49,930 nt of DNA from Clostridia bacterium (GCA_017411605.1 JAFQPR010000028.1:1-49930); one strand, 5' to 3'. Counted from the first letter of the stretch, positions 27,997-36,925 are shown. Made by a program: numbers and translations. The notes: a model not told the origin generated them from the letters alone.

Positions 27997-30282
27997 GTGG
28001 GACCGGGTATAAATGGAATGGAAAATAAGATCAAAGAGATCGCCGGGCGTATAAAAGAGCTTCGTCTTATAACGGGTCTATCCGTAGAAGAGATGGCTGC
28101 CCGTACGGGTACCACCGTAAGTGAATACGAAGAGTGCGAGGCGGGTAACAGAAATCTGAGCGTTGCATTTCTTTATCACTGTACCTTAAGCTTCGGCGTT
28201 GATATGGGAGATCTTCTTGAGGGTAAGAGCCCGAAGCTCCGCTCCTATGCTCTGACAAGACGGGGTGAGGGACAGAGAATAGAAGAGGCCCACAATATGA
28301 TAGGCTTCAACCTTGCCGCGGAATTCCGCAACCGTATAGCTCTTCCGCTTTATATGGAGCTGAATTACCACGAGGGCGACGAAGATCAACCTATAAACCT
28401 TGTAACGCACGAGGGTCAGGAATGCGATATCGTGATACGCGGTCGCATGAAAATACAGATCGGTGACCACACCGAGGTGCTTGGTCCGGGAGATACGATT
28501 TATTACGATTCGGGCACGCCTCACGGTATGATAGCCGTCGGTGGCGAGGATTGCGCGTTTTATGCTATAGTTTTACGCAATCAAGCAGCGAGAGAGGGCG
28601 AGCAGGAGGCTGTTCTTTCCTCCGCTACAAAGCGGCACGGAGAGGATTCCGAGCGCAGAGTTTATCACGATTTCATTATCCCCACAGAAGAGAACGGTGT
28701 TCTCAAGAGCATCGCGTTCAAGAATGAGGAAAGCTTCAACTTTGCGTTTGACGTCGTTGATAAATTGGGACGCCGTAAGCCCGAGAAGCTTGCTATGCTT
28801 TACGTCAGCGAGAATGGTACGGAAAGAAGATTTACCTTCCGCGATATGAAAAAAGAGTCCGCGAGAGCGGCAAATTATTTCAAATCACTCGGTATAAAGC
28901 GCGGGGACAGGGTTATGCTGGTGCTTAAGCGCCACTATCAGTTCTGGTTCTCGATACTTGGATTACATAAGCTTGGTGCGGTTGCAATACCCGCTCCGAA
29001 TCAGCTCCTTGAAAAGGATTTCAAATATCGCTTCGAGGCGGGAAATATCAAGGCTATAATCTGTACAGCGGACGGTGATGTTGCAAGCTCGGCTGAGCGA
29101 GCGGCTGAGTCCTGTCCTAATCTTACTCATAAGATACTTGTCGGCGGGGTAAGAGAGGGATGGCACAGCTTTGATGAGGAATACAGCATATACAGCAGCC
29201 ACTTTGCTCGCGCCGAGGATGCTCCTTGCGGCAGCGACCCTATGCTTATGTTCTTTACCTCGGGTACTTCGGGATATCCAAAGATCGCTGCGCATAACTA
29301 TAAATATCCGCTCGGTCACTTTATTACCGCCAAATATTGGCATCAGGTAAATCCCGAAGGCTTGCATCTGACTATCTCGGATACGGGATGGGCAAAGGCA
29401 ATGTGGGGTAAGCTTTACGGTCAATGGTTATGCGAAGCGTCAACATTTGTTTACGATTTCGATAGATTTGACCCCGAAAAGATACTTCCGCTCTTTGCAA
29501 AATACAAGATAACGACGTTCTGCGCGCCACCCACAATGTATAGAATGCTTATCAAGCAGGACCTCTCGAGATTCGACCTTTCCTCGATAGAGCATGCCTC
29601 TACCGCAGGAGAAGCGCTCAACCCCGAGGTGTTCCGTCAGTTTGAGAAGCATACCGGACTTAAGATAATGGAAGGCTTCGGTCAGTCCGAGAGCACTCTT
29701 ATCATCGGTAATCTCTCGGGCGGCAGCCATAAAATGGGCTCTATGGGTAAACCCGTGCCGCTTTATGACGTTCATCTTCTCAGCGTGGACGGCGAGGAGG
29801 TCGATCGCGGTGAGAGCGGTGAGATATGCATCAATATCTCGGGCGGTTTGCCTTGCGGTCTTGCCTATGCCTACGACTCAAACGAGCAGGTAACGGCAGA
29901 GACCTGGCACGACGGCTTCTATCACACGGGCGATATAGCCTGGATGGATGAGGACGGCTTCTTCTGGTACGTCGGACGCGCCGATGACGTTATCAAGTCC
30001 TCGGGCTACAGAATAGGTCCGTTTGAGATAGAAAACGTTATCATGGAGCTTCCTTACGTTCTTGAGTGCGGAGTTTCCGCCGCACCCGATGAGATAAGGG
30101 GACAGGTAGTAAAGGCAAGCATCGTTCTCGTTCCGGGAACGGTTGGTTCGGATGAATTGAAAAAGGAGATTCAGAACTACGTCAAGTCGAAGACAGCTCC
30201 TTATAAATATCCGAGAATAGTTGAATTCCGCGAGAGTCTTCCCAAGACCACGAGCGGAAAGATAATAAGAAAGCAGTTATAA
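27997..30282 (+). CDS. HTH-cupin-acyl-CoA synthetase fusion, copy 2
   Basis: This 761-residue paralogue of the preceding gene keeps the same order: XRE-type HTH (about 17-75), cupin (about 120-195) and ACSM-type AMP-forming synthetase (about 225-761). The P-loop is FFTSGTSGYPK and the C-terminal lysine motif is TSGKII. Long segments are identical between the copies, for example RVMLVLKRHYQFWF and CAPPTMYRMLIKQDL, while the sensor domains differ more. The start is GTG 27997, six nt after AAGGAGG; ATG 27995 opens only a 5-codon frame and the next in-frame ATG (28018) has no SD. It heads the run of genes encoding the ATPase, oxidoreductase and dehydrogenase. The two copies probably activate different acids or answer to different signals. 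Confidence 0.88.
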   Translation: MGPGINGMENKIKEIAGRIKELRLITGLSVEEMAARTGTTVSEYEECEAGNRNLSVAFLYHCTLSFGVDMGDLLEGKSPKLRSYALTRRGEGQRIEEAHNMIGFNLAAEFRNRIALPLYMELNYHEGDEDQPINLVTHEGQECDIVIRGRMKIQIGDHTEVLGPGDTIYYDSGTPHGMIAVGGEDCAFYAIVLRNQAAREGEQEAVLSSATKRHGEDSERRVYHDFIIPTEENGVLKSIAFKNEESFNFAFDVVDKLGRRKPEKLAMLYVSENGTERRFTFRDMKKESARAANYFKSLGIKRGDRVMLVLKRHYQFWFSILGLHKLGAVAIPAPNQLLEKDFKYRFEAGNIKAIICTADGDVASSAERAAESCPNLTHKILVGGVREGWHSFDEEYSIYSSHFARAEDAPCGSDPMLMFFTSGTSGYPKIAAHNYKYPLGHFITAKYWHQVNPEGLHLTISDTGWAKAMWGKLYGQWLCEASTFVYDFDRFDPEKILPLFAKYKITTFCAPPTMYRMLIKQDLSRFDLSSIEHASTAGEALNPEVFRQFEKHTGLKIMEGFGQSESTLIIGNLSGGSHKMGSMGKPVPLYDVHLLSVDGEEVDRGESGEICINISGGLPCGLAYAYDSNEQVTAETWHDGFYHTGDIAWMDEDGFFWYVGRADDVIKSSGYRIGPFEIENVIMELPYVLECGVSAAPDEIRGQVVKASIVLVPGTVGSDELKKEIQNYVKSKTAPYKYPRIVEFRESLPKTTSGKIIRKQL

Positions 30283-30324
30283 AATTTTCGCGCCTAATCA
30301 CAGCGCGGAAAGAAAAATAAAAAT

Positions 30325-30993
30325 ATGGATCATAAAAGATTAACGCTTTTCGCAGGTCACTACGGTAGCGGCAAAACAAATATCGCCGTAAATTACGCGC
30401 TGTACCTTGCGAAGACAGGGAAAAAGGTTTGCATAGCGGACCTTGATATCGTCAATCCGTATTTCAGAACGAAGGACAGTGAAAAGGAACTTTCTGAGGC
30501 GGGTATCCGTCTTGTTTCTCCTCAGTATGCAAACAGTAACGTAGACCTTCCCGCGCTTCCCGCGGAGAGTTACCGACTCGTGCAGGACAGATCTACGTAC
30601 GGTATTATGGATATCGGAGGGGATGACAGAGGAGCTTACGCACTCGGCAGATATGCCGATGCTATCAAGAGCGAGGGAAATTACCGCATGGCGTTCGTGG
30701 TAAATTGCTACAGACCGCTCACTTCTACAGTCGCGGACACTGCCGAGATTATGAAGGAGATAGAGGCGGCGTGCGGCCTCGGATTTACCTGCATCGTCAA
30801 CAACTCAAATCTCGGACCCGAAACAACTGCGCAGACCGTTCTGGATTCGGTTGATTTTGTAAATAAGTTAAGCGAGGTGACGGGGCTTCCCGTGTGGCTA
30901 ACTACCGCCGAGGAAGGCGTAGCCAAAGAGCTTACCGACCTTAACGTATTACCTATGAAGCTTCAGAAGAAGATTTTTGATATACCGGACTGA
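30325..30993 (+). CDS. ParA/MinD-like P-loop ATPase
   Basis: This 222-residue protein has a deviant P-loop GHYGSGKTN near residues 11-19, DLDIVNPYFRT as a second motif, and MDIGGDDRGA in the Walker B place. This is the pattern of small MinD/ParA-like ATPases found beside 2-oxoacid oxidoreductase genes in anaerobes. No Fe-S-binding cysteine pair is evident. It follows the synthetase by 42 nt and precedes the ferredoxin subunit, with no promoter or terminator between. A role in assembly or cofactor loading of the oxidoreductase is possible but unproven. Confidence 0.75.
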   Translation: MDHKRLTLFAGHYGSGKTNIAVNYALYLAKTGKKVCIADLDIVNPYFRTKDSEKELSEAGIRLVSPQYANSNVDLPALPAESYRLVQDRSTYGIMDIGGDDRGAYALGRYADAIKSEGNYRMAFVVNCYRPLTSTVADTAEIMKEIEAACGLGFTCIVNNSNLGPETTAQTVLDSVDFVNKLSEVTGLPVWLTTAEEGVAKELTDLNVLPMKLQKKIFDIPD

Positions 30994-31060
30994 GTTCGGT
31001 AATTATCGCAATATTTTGTTATTGCCTATCAAGGCAAGCCTTGTTATAAGGAGGATAAAA

Positions 31061-31267
31061 ATGGCAAAGGTTACTTTTAACACGGATATGTGCAAGGGCT
31101 GCGGTCTTTGCGTTGATGCGTGTCCCAAAAAATGTCTTGCAATTGCAGATAATAAGCTTAATCAAAAGGGATATTCTCCCGCTTATATGCAGGATCAGGA
31201 GAAATGCATAGGCTGCGCTTTTTGCGCAACGATGTGTCCCGATTGCATAATTACTGTTGAAAAGTGA
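31061..31267 (+). CDS. 2-oxoacid:ferredoxin oxidoreductase, ferredoxin-like (delta) subunit
   Basis: This 68-residue protein is a 2x[4Fe-4S] ferredoxin. Two CxxCxxCxxxCP motifs are visible (CKGCGLCVDACP and CIGCAFCATMCP). It passes electrons between the TPP-bound intermediate in the beta subunit and external ferredoxin. ATG 61 nt into this intergenic region has a near-perfect AAGGAGG SD. The gene opens a delta-alpha-beta-gamma operon, the usual order for KOR/VOR-type enzymes. Confidence 0.92.
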   Translation: MAKVTFNTDMCKGCGLCVDACPKKCLAIADNKLNQKGYSPAYMQDQEKCIGCAFCATMCPDCIITVEK

Positions 31268-31277
31268 GGCGACTATA

Positions 31278-32342
31278 ATGGCAGATAGAATTTTAATGAA
31301 GGGCAACGAGGCTATTGCGGAGGCAGCGATCCGCGCAGGTTGCCGACACTACTTTGGTTATCCCATCACACCTCAGACAGAGATCGCCGCTTATATGGCA
31401 AAAAAGATGCCAAAGATCGGCGGAGTGTTCCTTCAGGCTGAAAGTGAGATAGCATCTATAAATATGGTCTACGGCGCTGCTGCCGCGGGTATGAGAGTTA
31501 TGACCTCGTCCTCAAGCCCGGGAGTATCTCTTAAGGCAGAGGGACTCAGCTACATAGCAGGCTCGGACGTTCCCGCGCTCGTTGTAAACGTTCAGAGAGG
31601 CGGCCCCGGACTCGGCGGCATTCAGCCCTCTCAGTCGGATTATTTCCAGGCAACTAAGGGAGGCGGTCACGGCGACTACCGTATGATAGTTCTCGCTCCC
31701 GCATCGGTTCAGGAGATGGCAAGCCTTACTATCAAGGGCTTTGACCTTGCCGATAAATACTGCATCACGTCTATGATCCTCGCAGACGGAACAATAGGTC
31801 AGATGATGGAGCCTATCACCTTTGAGGATACCGAGATAAAGACTTACGAGAAGCCCTGGGCTCTTACGGGTACGGGCTGCGCTCGTAAGCATAATATCAT
31901 CAACTCTCTTTATCTTAAGCCCGATGAGCTTGAAAAAAAGAATTTCGAGAGATATGAGAAGTATAAAGAGATAGAGAAGAACGAGGCTATGTGGGAGGAA
32001 TATATGATGGACGACGCAGAGGTTTGCGTTGTAGCCTTCGGTATTACGTCCCGTGTAGCGAAGAATGCCGTTCTCACGGCAAGAAAAGAGGGAATCAAGG
32101 CAGGACTTATTCGTCCTATTACGCTCTGGCCCTTCCCGAACGCGCCGTTTGAGGCTGCGGCAGATAAGGTCAAGGCGTTTATATCCGCAGAGTTAAGCAT
32201 GGGTCAGATGATCGAGGACATCAAACTTGCGACAAAGTGCAAAAAGCCCGTTACGCTTTGCAACCGTTGCGGTGGAATGATACTTGCGCCCGATGAGATC
32301 CTTGATGCTATCCGTAACGCTGAGAAAGGAGAGCTTGCATAA
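31278..32342 (+). CDS. vorB: 2-oxoacid:ferredoxin oxidoreductase alpha subunit, VorB type
   Basis: This 354-residue protein is the alpha subunit (pyrimidine-binding TPP domain plus transketolase C-terminal-like domain) of a four-subunit 2-oxoacid oxidoreductase. Family segments include [11 protein letters not shown], the [19 protein letters not shown] block, [14 protein letters not shown] and the [15 protein letters not shown] loop. The sequence is nearest to the 3-methyl-2-oxobutanoate (2-ketoisovalerate) branch, but KOR and IOR-like enzymes are close relatives. ATG 31278 has GAGG 8 nt upstream. It overlaps the beta subunit gene by one base (TAATG). In the direction suggested here it would carboxylate an acyl-CoA using reduced ferredoxin. 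Confidence 0.88.
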   Translation: MADRILMKGNEAIAEAAIRAGCRHYFGYPITPQTEIAAYMAKKMPKIGGVFLQAESEIASINMVYGAAAAGMRVMTSSSSPGVSLKAEGLSYIAGSDVPALVVNVQRGGPGLGGIQPSQSDYFQATKGGGHGDYRMIVLAPASVQEMASLTIKGFDLADKYCITSMILADGTIGQMMEPITFEDTEIKTYEKPWALTGTGCARKHNIINSLYLKPDELEKKNFERYEKYKEIEKNEAMWEEYMMDDAEVCVVAFGITSRVAKNAVLTARKEGIKAGLIRPITLWPFPNAPFEAAADKVKAFISAELSMGQMIEDIKLATKCKKPVTLCNRCGGMILAPDEILDAIRNAEKGELA

Positions 32343-33094
32343 TGGCTGTAGTATTTGAAAAACCTAAATCACTGACGGACGTGCCGTTCCATTACTGCCC
32401 CGGCTGTCCTCACGGTATTATTCACCGTCTCGTAGCCGAGGTTATCGACGAGCTCGGAATAGAGGGAACCGCTATCGGAGTTGCTCCCGTTGGATGCGCC
32501 GTTATGGCGTACGACTATTTTGCCTGCGATATGATAGAGGCTCCTCACGGAAGAGCGCCCGCGGTTGCCACGGGTATTAAGCGCTGCCGTCCCGAAAACG
32601 TTGTTTTCACCTATCAGGGTGACGGCGACCTTGCATCGATCGGTATGGCTGAAACCGTTCATTCGGCGGCAAGAAACGAAAATATCACAGTTATCTTTGT
32701 AAATAACGCTATATACGGTATGACGGGCGGTCAGATGGCTCCCACGAGCTTACCCGGTCAGGTTACTCAGACCTCCCCTTACGGCCGTGACGTAAATCAT
32801 TGCGGTTGGCCTATCCGTGTCAGCGAGATGCTTGCAACGCTTGAGGGTCCCGAGTACGTAGCCCGTGTTGCCGTTAATAACGTTAAGAACGTAAAAAACG
32901 CAAAGAAAGTAATCAAGAAGGCTTTCGAAAACCAGATAGCAGGCAAGGGATTCTCTCTTGTAGAGGTAGTTTCCGCTTGTCCCACTAACTGGGGAATGAC
33001 GCCTAAGGCGGCGCTTGAATGGGTGGAGAGCGATATGCTTCCTTACTATCCCATCGGTGTATATAAGGACAGAAGCGCAGGGGAGGAGAAGTAA
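32342..33094 (+). CDS. 2-oxoacid:ferredoxin oxidoreductase beta subunit (TPP-binding)
   Basis: This 250-residue protein is the thiamine-pyrophosphate-binding subunit. The TPP/Mg motif starts at GDGDLASIG and ends with [12 protein letters not shown]. The N-terminal [14 protein letters not shown] is the usual Cys-containing signature of KOR/VOR beta subunits. It carries out decarboxylation or carboxylation at the active site formed with alpha. Its start overlaps the alpha stop by one base, so translation is coupled. The chain ends just before the gamma subunit, which begins one base after this gene's stop codon. Confidence 0.92.
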   Translation: MAVVFEKPKSLTDVPFHYCPGCPHGIIHRLVAEVIDELGIEGTAIGVAPVGCAVMAYDYFACDMIEAPHGRAPAVATGIKRCRPENVVFTYQGDGDLASIGMAETVHSAARNENITVIFVNNAIYGMTGGQMAPTSLPGQVTQTSPYGRDVNHCGWPIRVSEMLATLEGPEYVARVAVNNVKNVKNAKKVIKKAFENQIAGKGFSLVEVVSACPTNWGMTPKAALEWVESDMLPYYPIGVYKDRSAGEEK

Positions 33095-33095
33095 T

Positions 33096-33635
33096 ATGAA
33101 AACAACAGAGATCCTCATTGCGGGCTTCGGCGGTCAGGGAATACTCTTCTCGGGTAAATTCCTTGCGTATAAAGGTCTTATGGAGGAGCTTCAGGTATCC
33201 TGGCTTCCTTCCTACGGTCCCGAGATGCGCGGTGGTACGGCTAACTGTAACGTAATCCTCTCGGATACGCCCGTAGGCTCGCCTATCATAACAACGCCCG
33301 ACGTTCTTATCGCTATGAATTTACCTTCTCTTCAGAAGTACGTAAATACCGTTAGGTGCGGCGGTCAGATCTATATCGACTCTTCTCTTATCAATATCAA
33401 GGTTGAAAGAAATGACGTCGAGGTATTCTATATCCCGGTAACGCAGATGGCAAAGGACGAGGGTATCGGAAGCCTTGCAAATATGATAATTGTCGGACAT
33501 CTTCTTGAAAATCATCCGGAATTATCCTTTGACGGTGCGTCCGAGGTTGTTGAAAATCTTGTTCCTCCCAAAAAGGCGGCTCTCAAGGAGCTTAATATGA
33601 AGGCTCTTTCATTAGGAAAGAATTATAACAAGTAA
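33096..33635 (+). CDS. 2-oxoacid:ferredoxin oxidoreductase gamma subunit
   Basis: This 179-residue protein is the gamma (CoA-binding) subunit, with the hallmark IAGFGGQGILFSGK at the N-terminus and SWLPSYGPEMRGGTANC after it. ATG 33096 is chosen because GGGAGGAGA lies right upstream. It completes the delta-alpha-beta-gamma set. A short hairpin and then the leucine-dehydrogenase-type gene follow in the same direction. Confidence 0.92.
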   Translation: MKTTEILIAGFGGQGILFSGKFLAYKGLMEELQVSWLPSYGPEMRGGTANCNVILSDTPVGSPIITTPDVLIAMNLPSLQKYVNTVRCGGQIYIDSSLINIKVERNDVEVFYIPVTQMAKDEGIGSLANMIIVGHLLENHPELSFDGASEVVENLVPPKKAALKELNMKALSLGKNYNK

Positions 33636-33640
33636 TTTTT

Positions 33641-33657
33641 TTCTGCAAAATGCAGAA
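33641..33657 (+). other. small hairpin before the amino-acid dehydrogenase
   Basis: TTCTGCA (33641-33647) and TGCAGAA (33651-33657) form a 7-bp stem around AAA. No T-run follows, so it is more likely a processing or stability element than a terminator. Confidence 0.4.
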
Positions 33658-33679
33658 TAACTGAAAGGAGAATATATTT

Positions 33680-34711
33680 ATGAACGCAATGACCGAAATG
33701 AGCAAATACCGCCATGAAAAGGTATTGTTCATTAACAATGAAAAGGCAGGACTCAAGGCTATTATCGCAGTGCATAATACCAACCTCGGCCCTGCAATCG
33801 GCGGATGCCGTCTTTTCCCTTATGCATCGTATGATGACGCACTTTTTGATGTACTTCGTCTTTCTCGCGGAATGTCACATAAGAATGCTGTTGCAGGCTT
33901 GCCTCACGGCGGCGGAAAGGGTGTAATTATCGCCGATCCTTCACAGAAGACAGAGGCTATGTTCGAGGCGTTTGGCGAAGCTGTTAACAATCTTGGCGGA
34001 GATTACATCACCGCTGAGGACGTAAACACCACTTGCGACGATGCACTTGTAATGCTTCGTAAGACCAATCACATCTGCGGACTTCCTCAGAACAGCGGCG
34101 ACCCCTCGCCCTTCACAGCAAGAGGTGTTTGGCAGGGTATCAAGGCAACCGCAAAGGTAGCTCTCGGCGCAGACTCTCTCGACGGACTTACAATCGCAGT
34201 TCAGGGTCTTGGTAAGGTTGGTTATGACCTTTGCCGTCTTCTTCACGAGAGCGGAGCAAAGCTTATCGTTGCTAACCGCAGCAATAAGGAGATCGCTGCT
34301 CGCGCTGCTGAAGAATTTGGCGCTATCGTAGTTCCCACTACCGAGATCATAAGCCAGAAGTGCGATATCTTCTCTCCCAACGCAATGGGCGCTATCATCA
34401 ATCCTACCACTATCCCCACTCTCAACTGTAAGGCAGTTGCGGGCGGCGCGAACAACCAGATCCTTGATGATGAATCGGGTCTTGCTCTTAAGGCTCGCGG
34501 AATCTTCTACGCTCCCGACTTCGTAATTAACGGAGGAGGAGTTATCAATGCTGCTGCAGAGGTTGACGGTCCTTACAACAAGGATGCGGTTCTCGCAAAG
34601 GTAGATAATATCTATAACTCTATCGAGCATATTCTCACCGAGTCAAAGGCAACAGGCGAGCCCGAGGGCGTTATCGCAACCAAGTACGCTGAGTCCTTGA
34701 TCTATCGTTAA
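33680..34711 (+). CDS. leucine dehydrogenase-type Glu/Leu/Phe/Val dehydrogenase
   Basis: This 343-residue protein belongs to the amino-acid dehydrogenase family and is of leucine-dehydrogenase size. The glycine-rich active site reads GLPHGGGKGVI. K68 and K80 fall at the positions used for substrate binding and catalysis in Bacillus leucine dehydrogenase. The coenzyme fold shows QGLGKVGYDLC (GxGxxG). It interconverts a branched-chain (or aromatic) amino acid and its 2-oxoacid with NAD(H) and ammonia. The SD GAAAGGAG is good. As last gene after the oxidoreductase it would aminate the 2-oxoacid product. Valine or phenylalanine preference cannot be excluded. Confidence 0.88.
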   Translation: MNAMTEMSKYRHEKVLFINNEKAGLKAIIAVHNTNLGPAIGGCRLFPYASYDDALFDVLRLSRGMSHKNAVAGLPHGGGKGVIIADPSQKTEAMFEAFGEAVNNLGGDYITAEDVNTTCDDALVMLRKTNHICGLPQNSGDPSPFTARGVWQGIKATAKVALGADSLDGLTIAVQGLGKVGYDLCRLLHESGAKLIVANRSNKEIAARAAEEFGAIVVPTTEIISQKCDIFSPNAMGAIINPTTIPTLNCKAVAGGANNQILDDESGLALKARGIFYAPDFVINGGGVINAAAEVDGPYNKDAVLAKVDNIYNSIEHILTESKATGEPEGVIATKYAESLIYR

Positions 34712-34755
34712 TTTTGAATTATACTTTGATAGAAATGATGAAATAAATATAATAG

Positions 34756-34800
34756 ATCACCCGTCTATTCGAATGAACAGACGGGTGATTTTATGTTTAT
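34756..34800. terminator. bidirectional rho-independent terminator
   Basis: ATCACCCGTCT (34756-34766) pairs perfectly with AGACGGGTGAT (34779-34789) around a 12-nt loop, with T-rich sequence downstream and A-rich sequence upstream. It lies between the dehydrogenase and a convergent aminotransferase. Confidence 0.85.
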
Positions 34801-34849
34801 TACAAAAACAATTATCGAATTATGAAAACAAAAGTTGTCAAAGCTGTGA

Positions 34850-36043
34850 TTATAATCCGTATTCTTCTGCGAGAGCGTGAAATGCGGGGAGCGAGCCAAT
34901 AACCTTTTGTTTGTCGGTGCAATACGCAATTCGAACGTACCCAAAAACGCCGAAATCATCGCAGGGGACTACAAGCAGCTCGTGCTTCTTTGCTCTCTCA
35001 TAAAACTTGTACGCATCGTCCTCGGGAGCTTTAACAAAGAGATAAAAAGCGCCGTCGGGCTTTACGCATTTGTAGCCGTATGCGGTGAGATTATCGTAGA
35101 GAATATCACGATTTTCTTTATAGGCTTCTACGTTTACTTTAGCATCTATGCATCGCGCGATGACCTGCTGGAAAAGACTCGGCGCGCATACGTAGCCGAG
35201 AGAGCGCCCCGCGCCGCATACCGCCAGATAAACATTTTCACCCTCCTCCATAGTAGGAGATACGGCAATATAACCGATTCTCTCCCCGGGCAATGAAAGC
35301 GATTTTGAGTAAGAGTAGCAGACGAGGGTATTGTCATAGTAATTCATAAGATAGGGAACCTTTACTCCCGAATAAACAAGCTCGCGGTAAGGCTCGTCGG
35401 CTATAAGGTAAATTGGGTGCGAAAACTCCTGTGATTTTCTCTTTAAAACCTCGCAAAGGGCGCGAACCGTTTTCTCGGAATAAACCACTCCGCTCGGATT
35501 GTTAGGGGAGTTAACTATGACCGCCTTGGTATTACGTGTAAGCCTGCTTTCGAAATCGGCAATATCTATCTGGAATGTATCGGGTTCGGGATTGCTGATG
35601 ACGATCCTTCCGCCCGCGTTTTCAATGAACACGCGGTATTCGGTGAAGAACGGGGCAAAAACTATGCACTCGTCGGAATCTTCCTCAATAAGAGCCTTAA
35701 GGCAGATAGAGAGGGAAGCCGCAGCACCGCAGGTCATATAAATAAGATTAGGTGAAATATTTACGCCGAAGCTTTCGCTGATCTTGTCCGAAATAATTTT
35801 TCTTACATTAGCGTCACCCTGCGCTGAGGTATAACCGTGAAGAAGAACGGAGCTCTCGCTTGCGATAAGGCTTGCAATAGCATCATTCACCTCGTCGGGA
35901 GCAGGGACGCTTGGATTACCAAGGCTGAAATCGTACACGTTGTCAGCGCCGATCTCCGCCGCTCTTTTTTTACTGTATTCGAAAATTTCTCTTATTATCG
36001 AGCGTCGGCTTCCAAGGCCGAACATTTTCTTATTATATCCCAT
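34850..36043 (-). CDS. class I/II pyridoxal-phosphate aminotransferase
   Basis: This 397-residue protein has the fold-type I aminotransferase signature. It shows NSPNNPSGVVYS, the Asp/Tyr pair in IADEPYRELVY and the PLP lysine in SYSKSLSLPGERIGY. The N-terminal SLGNPSVPAP loop is also typical. It would transfer amino groups between an amino acid and a 2-oxoacid. The position beside the 2-oxoacid oxidoreductase and dehydrogenase suggests use in the same amino-acid pathway, but it has its own promoter and no T-box. The start has AGGTGA upstream. Confidence 0.88.
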   Translation of the reverse strand: MGYNKKMFGLGSRRSIIREIFEYSKKRAAEIGADNVYDFSLGNPSVPAPDEVNDAIASLIASESSVLLHGYTSAQGDANVRKIISDKISESFGVNISPNLIYMTCGAAASLSICLKALIEEDSDECIVFAPFFTEYRVFIENAGGRIVISNPEPDTFQIDIADFESRLTRNTKAVIVNSPNNPSGVVYSEKTVRALCEVLKRKSQEFSHPIYLIADEPYRELVYSGVKVPYLMNYYDNTLVCYSYSKSLSLPGERIGYIAVSPTMEEGENVYLAVCGAGRSLGYVCAPSLFQQVIARCIDAKVNVEAYKENRDILYDNLTAYGYKCVKPDGAFYLFVKAPEDDAYKFYERAKKHELLVVPCDDFGVFGYVRIAYCTDKQKVIGSLPAFHALAEEYGL

Positions 36044-36078
36044 AAAATCACCTAAAAAAATAAATTAATACGGTGAAA

Positions 36079-36107
36079 ATTATATCACAAATTGCTCTTT
36101 GTGTCAA
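36079..36107 (-). promoter_or_regulatory. promoter of the aminotransferase gene
   Basis: On the minus strand TTGACA (36107-36102) and TATAAT (36084-36079) are both perfect with a 17-nt spacer. Confidence 0.8.
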
Positions 36108-36143
36108 GATTAAAGCTTTGCGGAATTATATAAATAGTGAAAT

Positions 36144-36188
36144 AGCAACAACGTGTTGCTTGCCAAGCCTACCTCTCTGTGATATAAT
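36144..36188 (+). promoter_or_regulatory. promoter with overlapping palindromic operator
   Basis: TTGCCA at 36160-36165 and TATAAT at 36183-36188 are 17 nt apart. The perfect inverted repeat AGCAACA-ACG-TGTTGCT (36144-36160) abuts and touches the -35 box. The HTH protein encoded just downstream is a natural candidate for autoregulation. Confidence 0.65.
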
Positions 36189-36215
36189 ATGTACAAAAAA
36201 ACGAGGCGGAGTTTT

Positions 36216-36878
36216 ATGGAAACGAAAAAGATACTTTTTGAATTAAGAACAAAAAGAGGATTTTCTCAGGATGAGCTTGCTGAAAAGCTTTTTGTTACCA
36301 GGCAGGCGGTATCCCGTTGGGAAAACGGAGAAACAGTGCCGAATACCGAGGCGTTAAAGCTTTTATCTAAGCTTTTTGACGTATCTATCAATACGCTTCT
36401 CGGCTCTCCTAGGGAGCTTGTGTGCGAGTGCTGCGGTATGCCGCTCAAGGATTCGGATATCAGCCGCGAGAAGGATGGCGAATTGAATGAAGATTATTGT
36501 AAATGGTGCTACGCTGACGGAGAGTATACGCTCGATTTCTGGCAACAGTATAAGGATGCGGGTATCAAGGAAAAATTTGAGAAATTCAAGTCTGATCTTG
36601 TGAGTGAATTTAACACGCTATTGCGTATAGAGGGCTTGCCCGAGGTACGTGACCTTTGTGTTTTGTCGGGTGAGTTCATCAATATGGAATATGCTCTGCC
36701 CGGAGGAGAAAGAGCAAAGTTTCTTGACGATAACGCAACGTATCTCGGCAGCCAGCTTGAAGGGGAAGGGGGAAAGTGCTACGGTATTGCCGCAAATATG
36801 GATTTTCTCCTTATCTGCAGATATGAGGAAAACGGCGAGAATCCCGAACTTGTAATTTATAAAAAACGCAAGCCTTAA
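36216..36878 (+). CDS. XRE-type HTH regulator with zinc-ribbon domain
   Basis: This 220-residue protein starts with an XRE/Cro-type helix-turn-helix (residues 4-58; SQDELAEKLFVTRQAVSRWENG). A putative zinc-ribbon follows at about 70-105 (CECCGMPL...YCKWCY), as in the zinc_ribbon_2 family. The last 85 residues form an alpha/beta domain I do not recognise firmly. ATG 36216 is favoured over ATG 36189 because GAGGCGGAG lies just before it and the -10 box ends at 36188. It likely represses its own promoter through the palindrome upstream. Its ligand and other targets are unknown. Confidence 0.8.
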   Translation: METKKILFELRTKRGFSQDELAEKLFVTRQAVSRWENGETVPNTEALKLLSKLFDVSINTLLGSPRELVCECCGMPLKDSDISREKDGELNEDYCKWCYADGEYTLDFWQQYKDAGIKEKFEKFKSDLVSEFNTLLRIEGLPEVRDLCVLSGEFINMEYALPGGERAKFLDDNATYLGSQLEGEGGKCYGIAANMDFLLICRYEENGENPELVIYKKRKP

Positions 36879-36889
36879 AAGAAATAAAA

Positions 36890-36925
36890 GCCGCTGAGGA
36901 TTGAATTCCCCGGCGGCATTTTTTT
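36890..36925. terminator. rho-independent terminator between convergent genes
   Basis: GCCGCTGAGG starting at 36890 pairs with CCCCGGCGGC ending at 36917, with one wobble and one mismatch, followed by a T7 run. It separates the HTH regulator from the minus-strand aldo/keto reductase. Confidence 0.75.

Noticed and set aside
27995-28012. Five-codon upstream frame at ATG 27995 as a regulatory leader peptide
   Set aside because: The GTG at 27997 has better spacing from AAGGAGG and starts the conserved protein, so the overlap is probably incidental.
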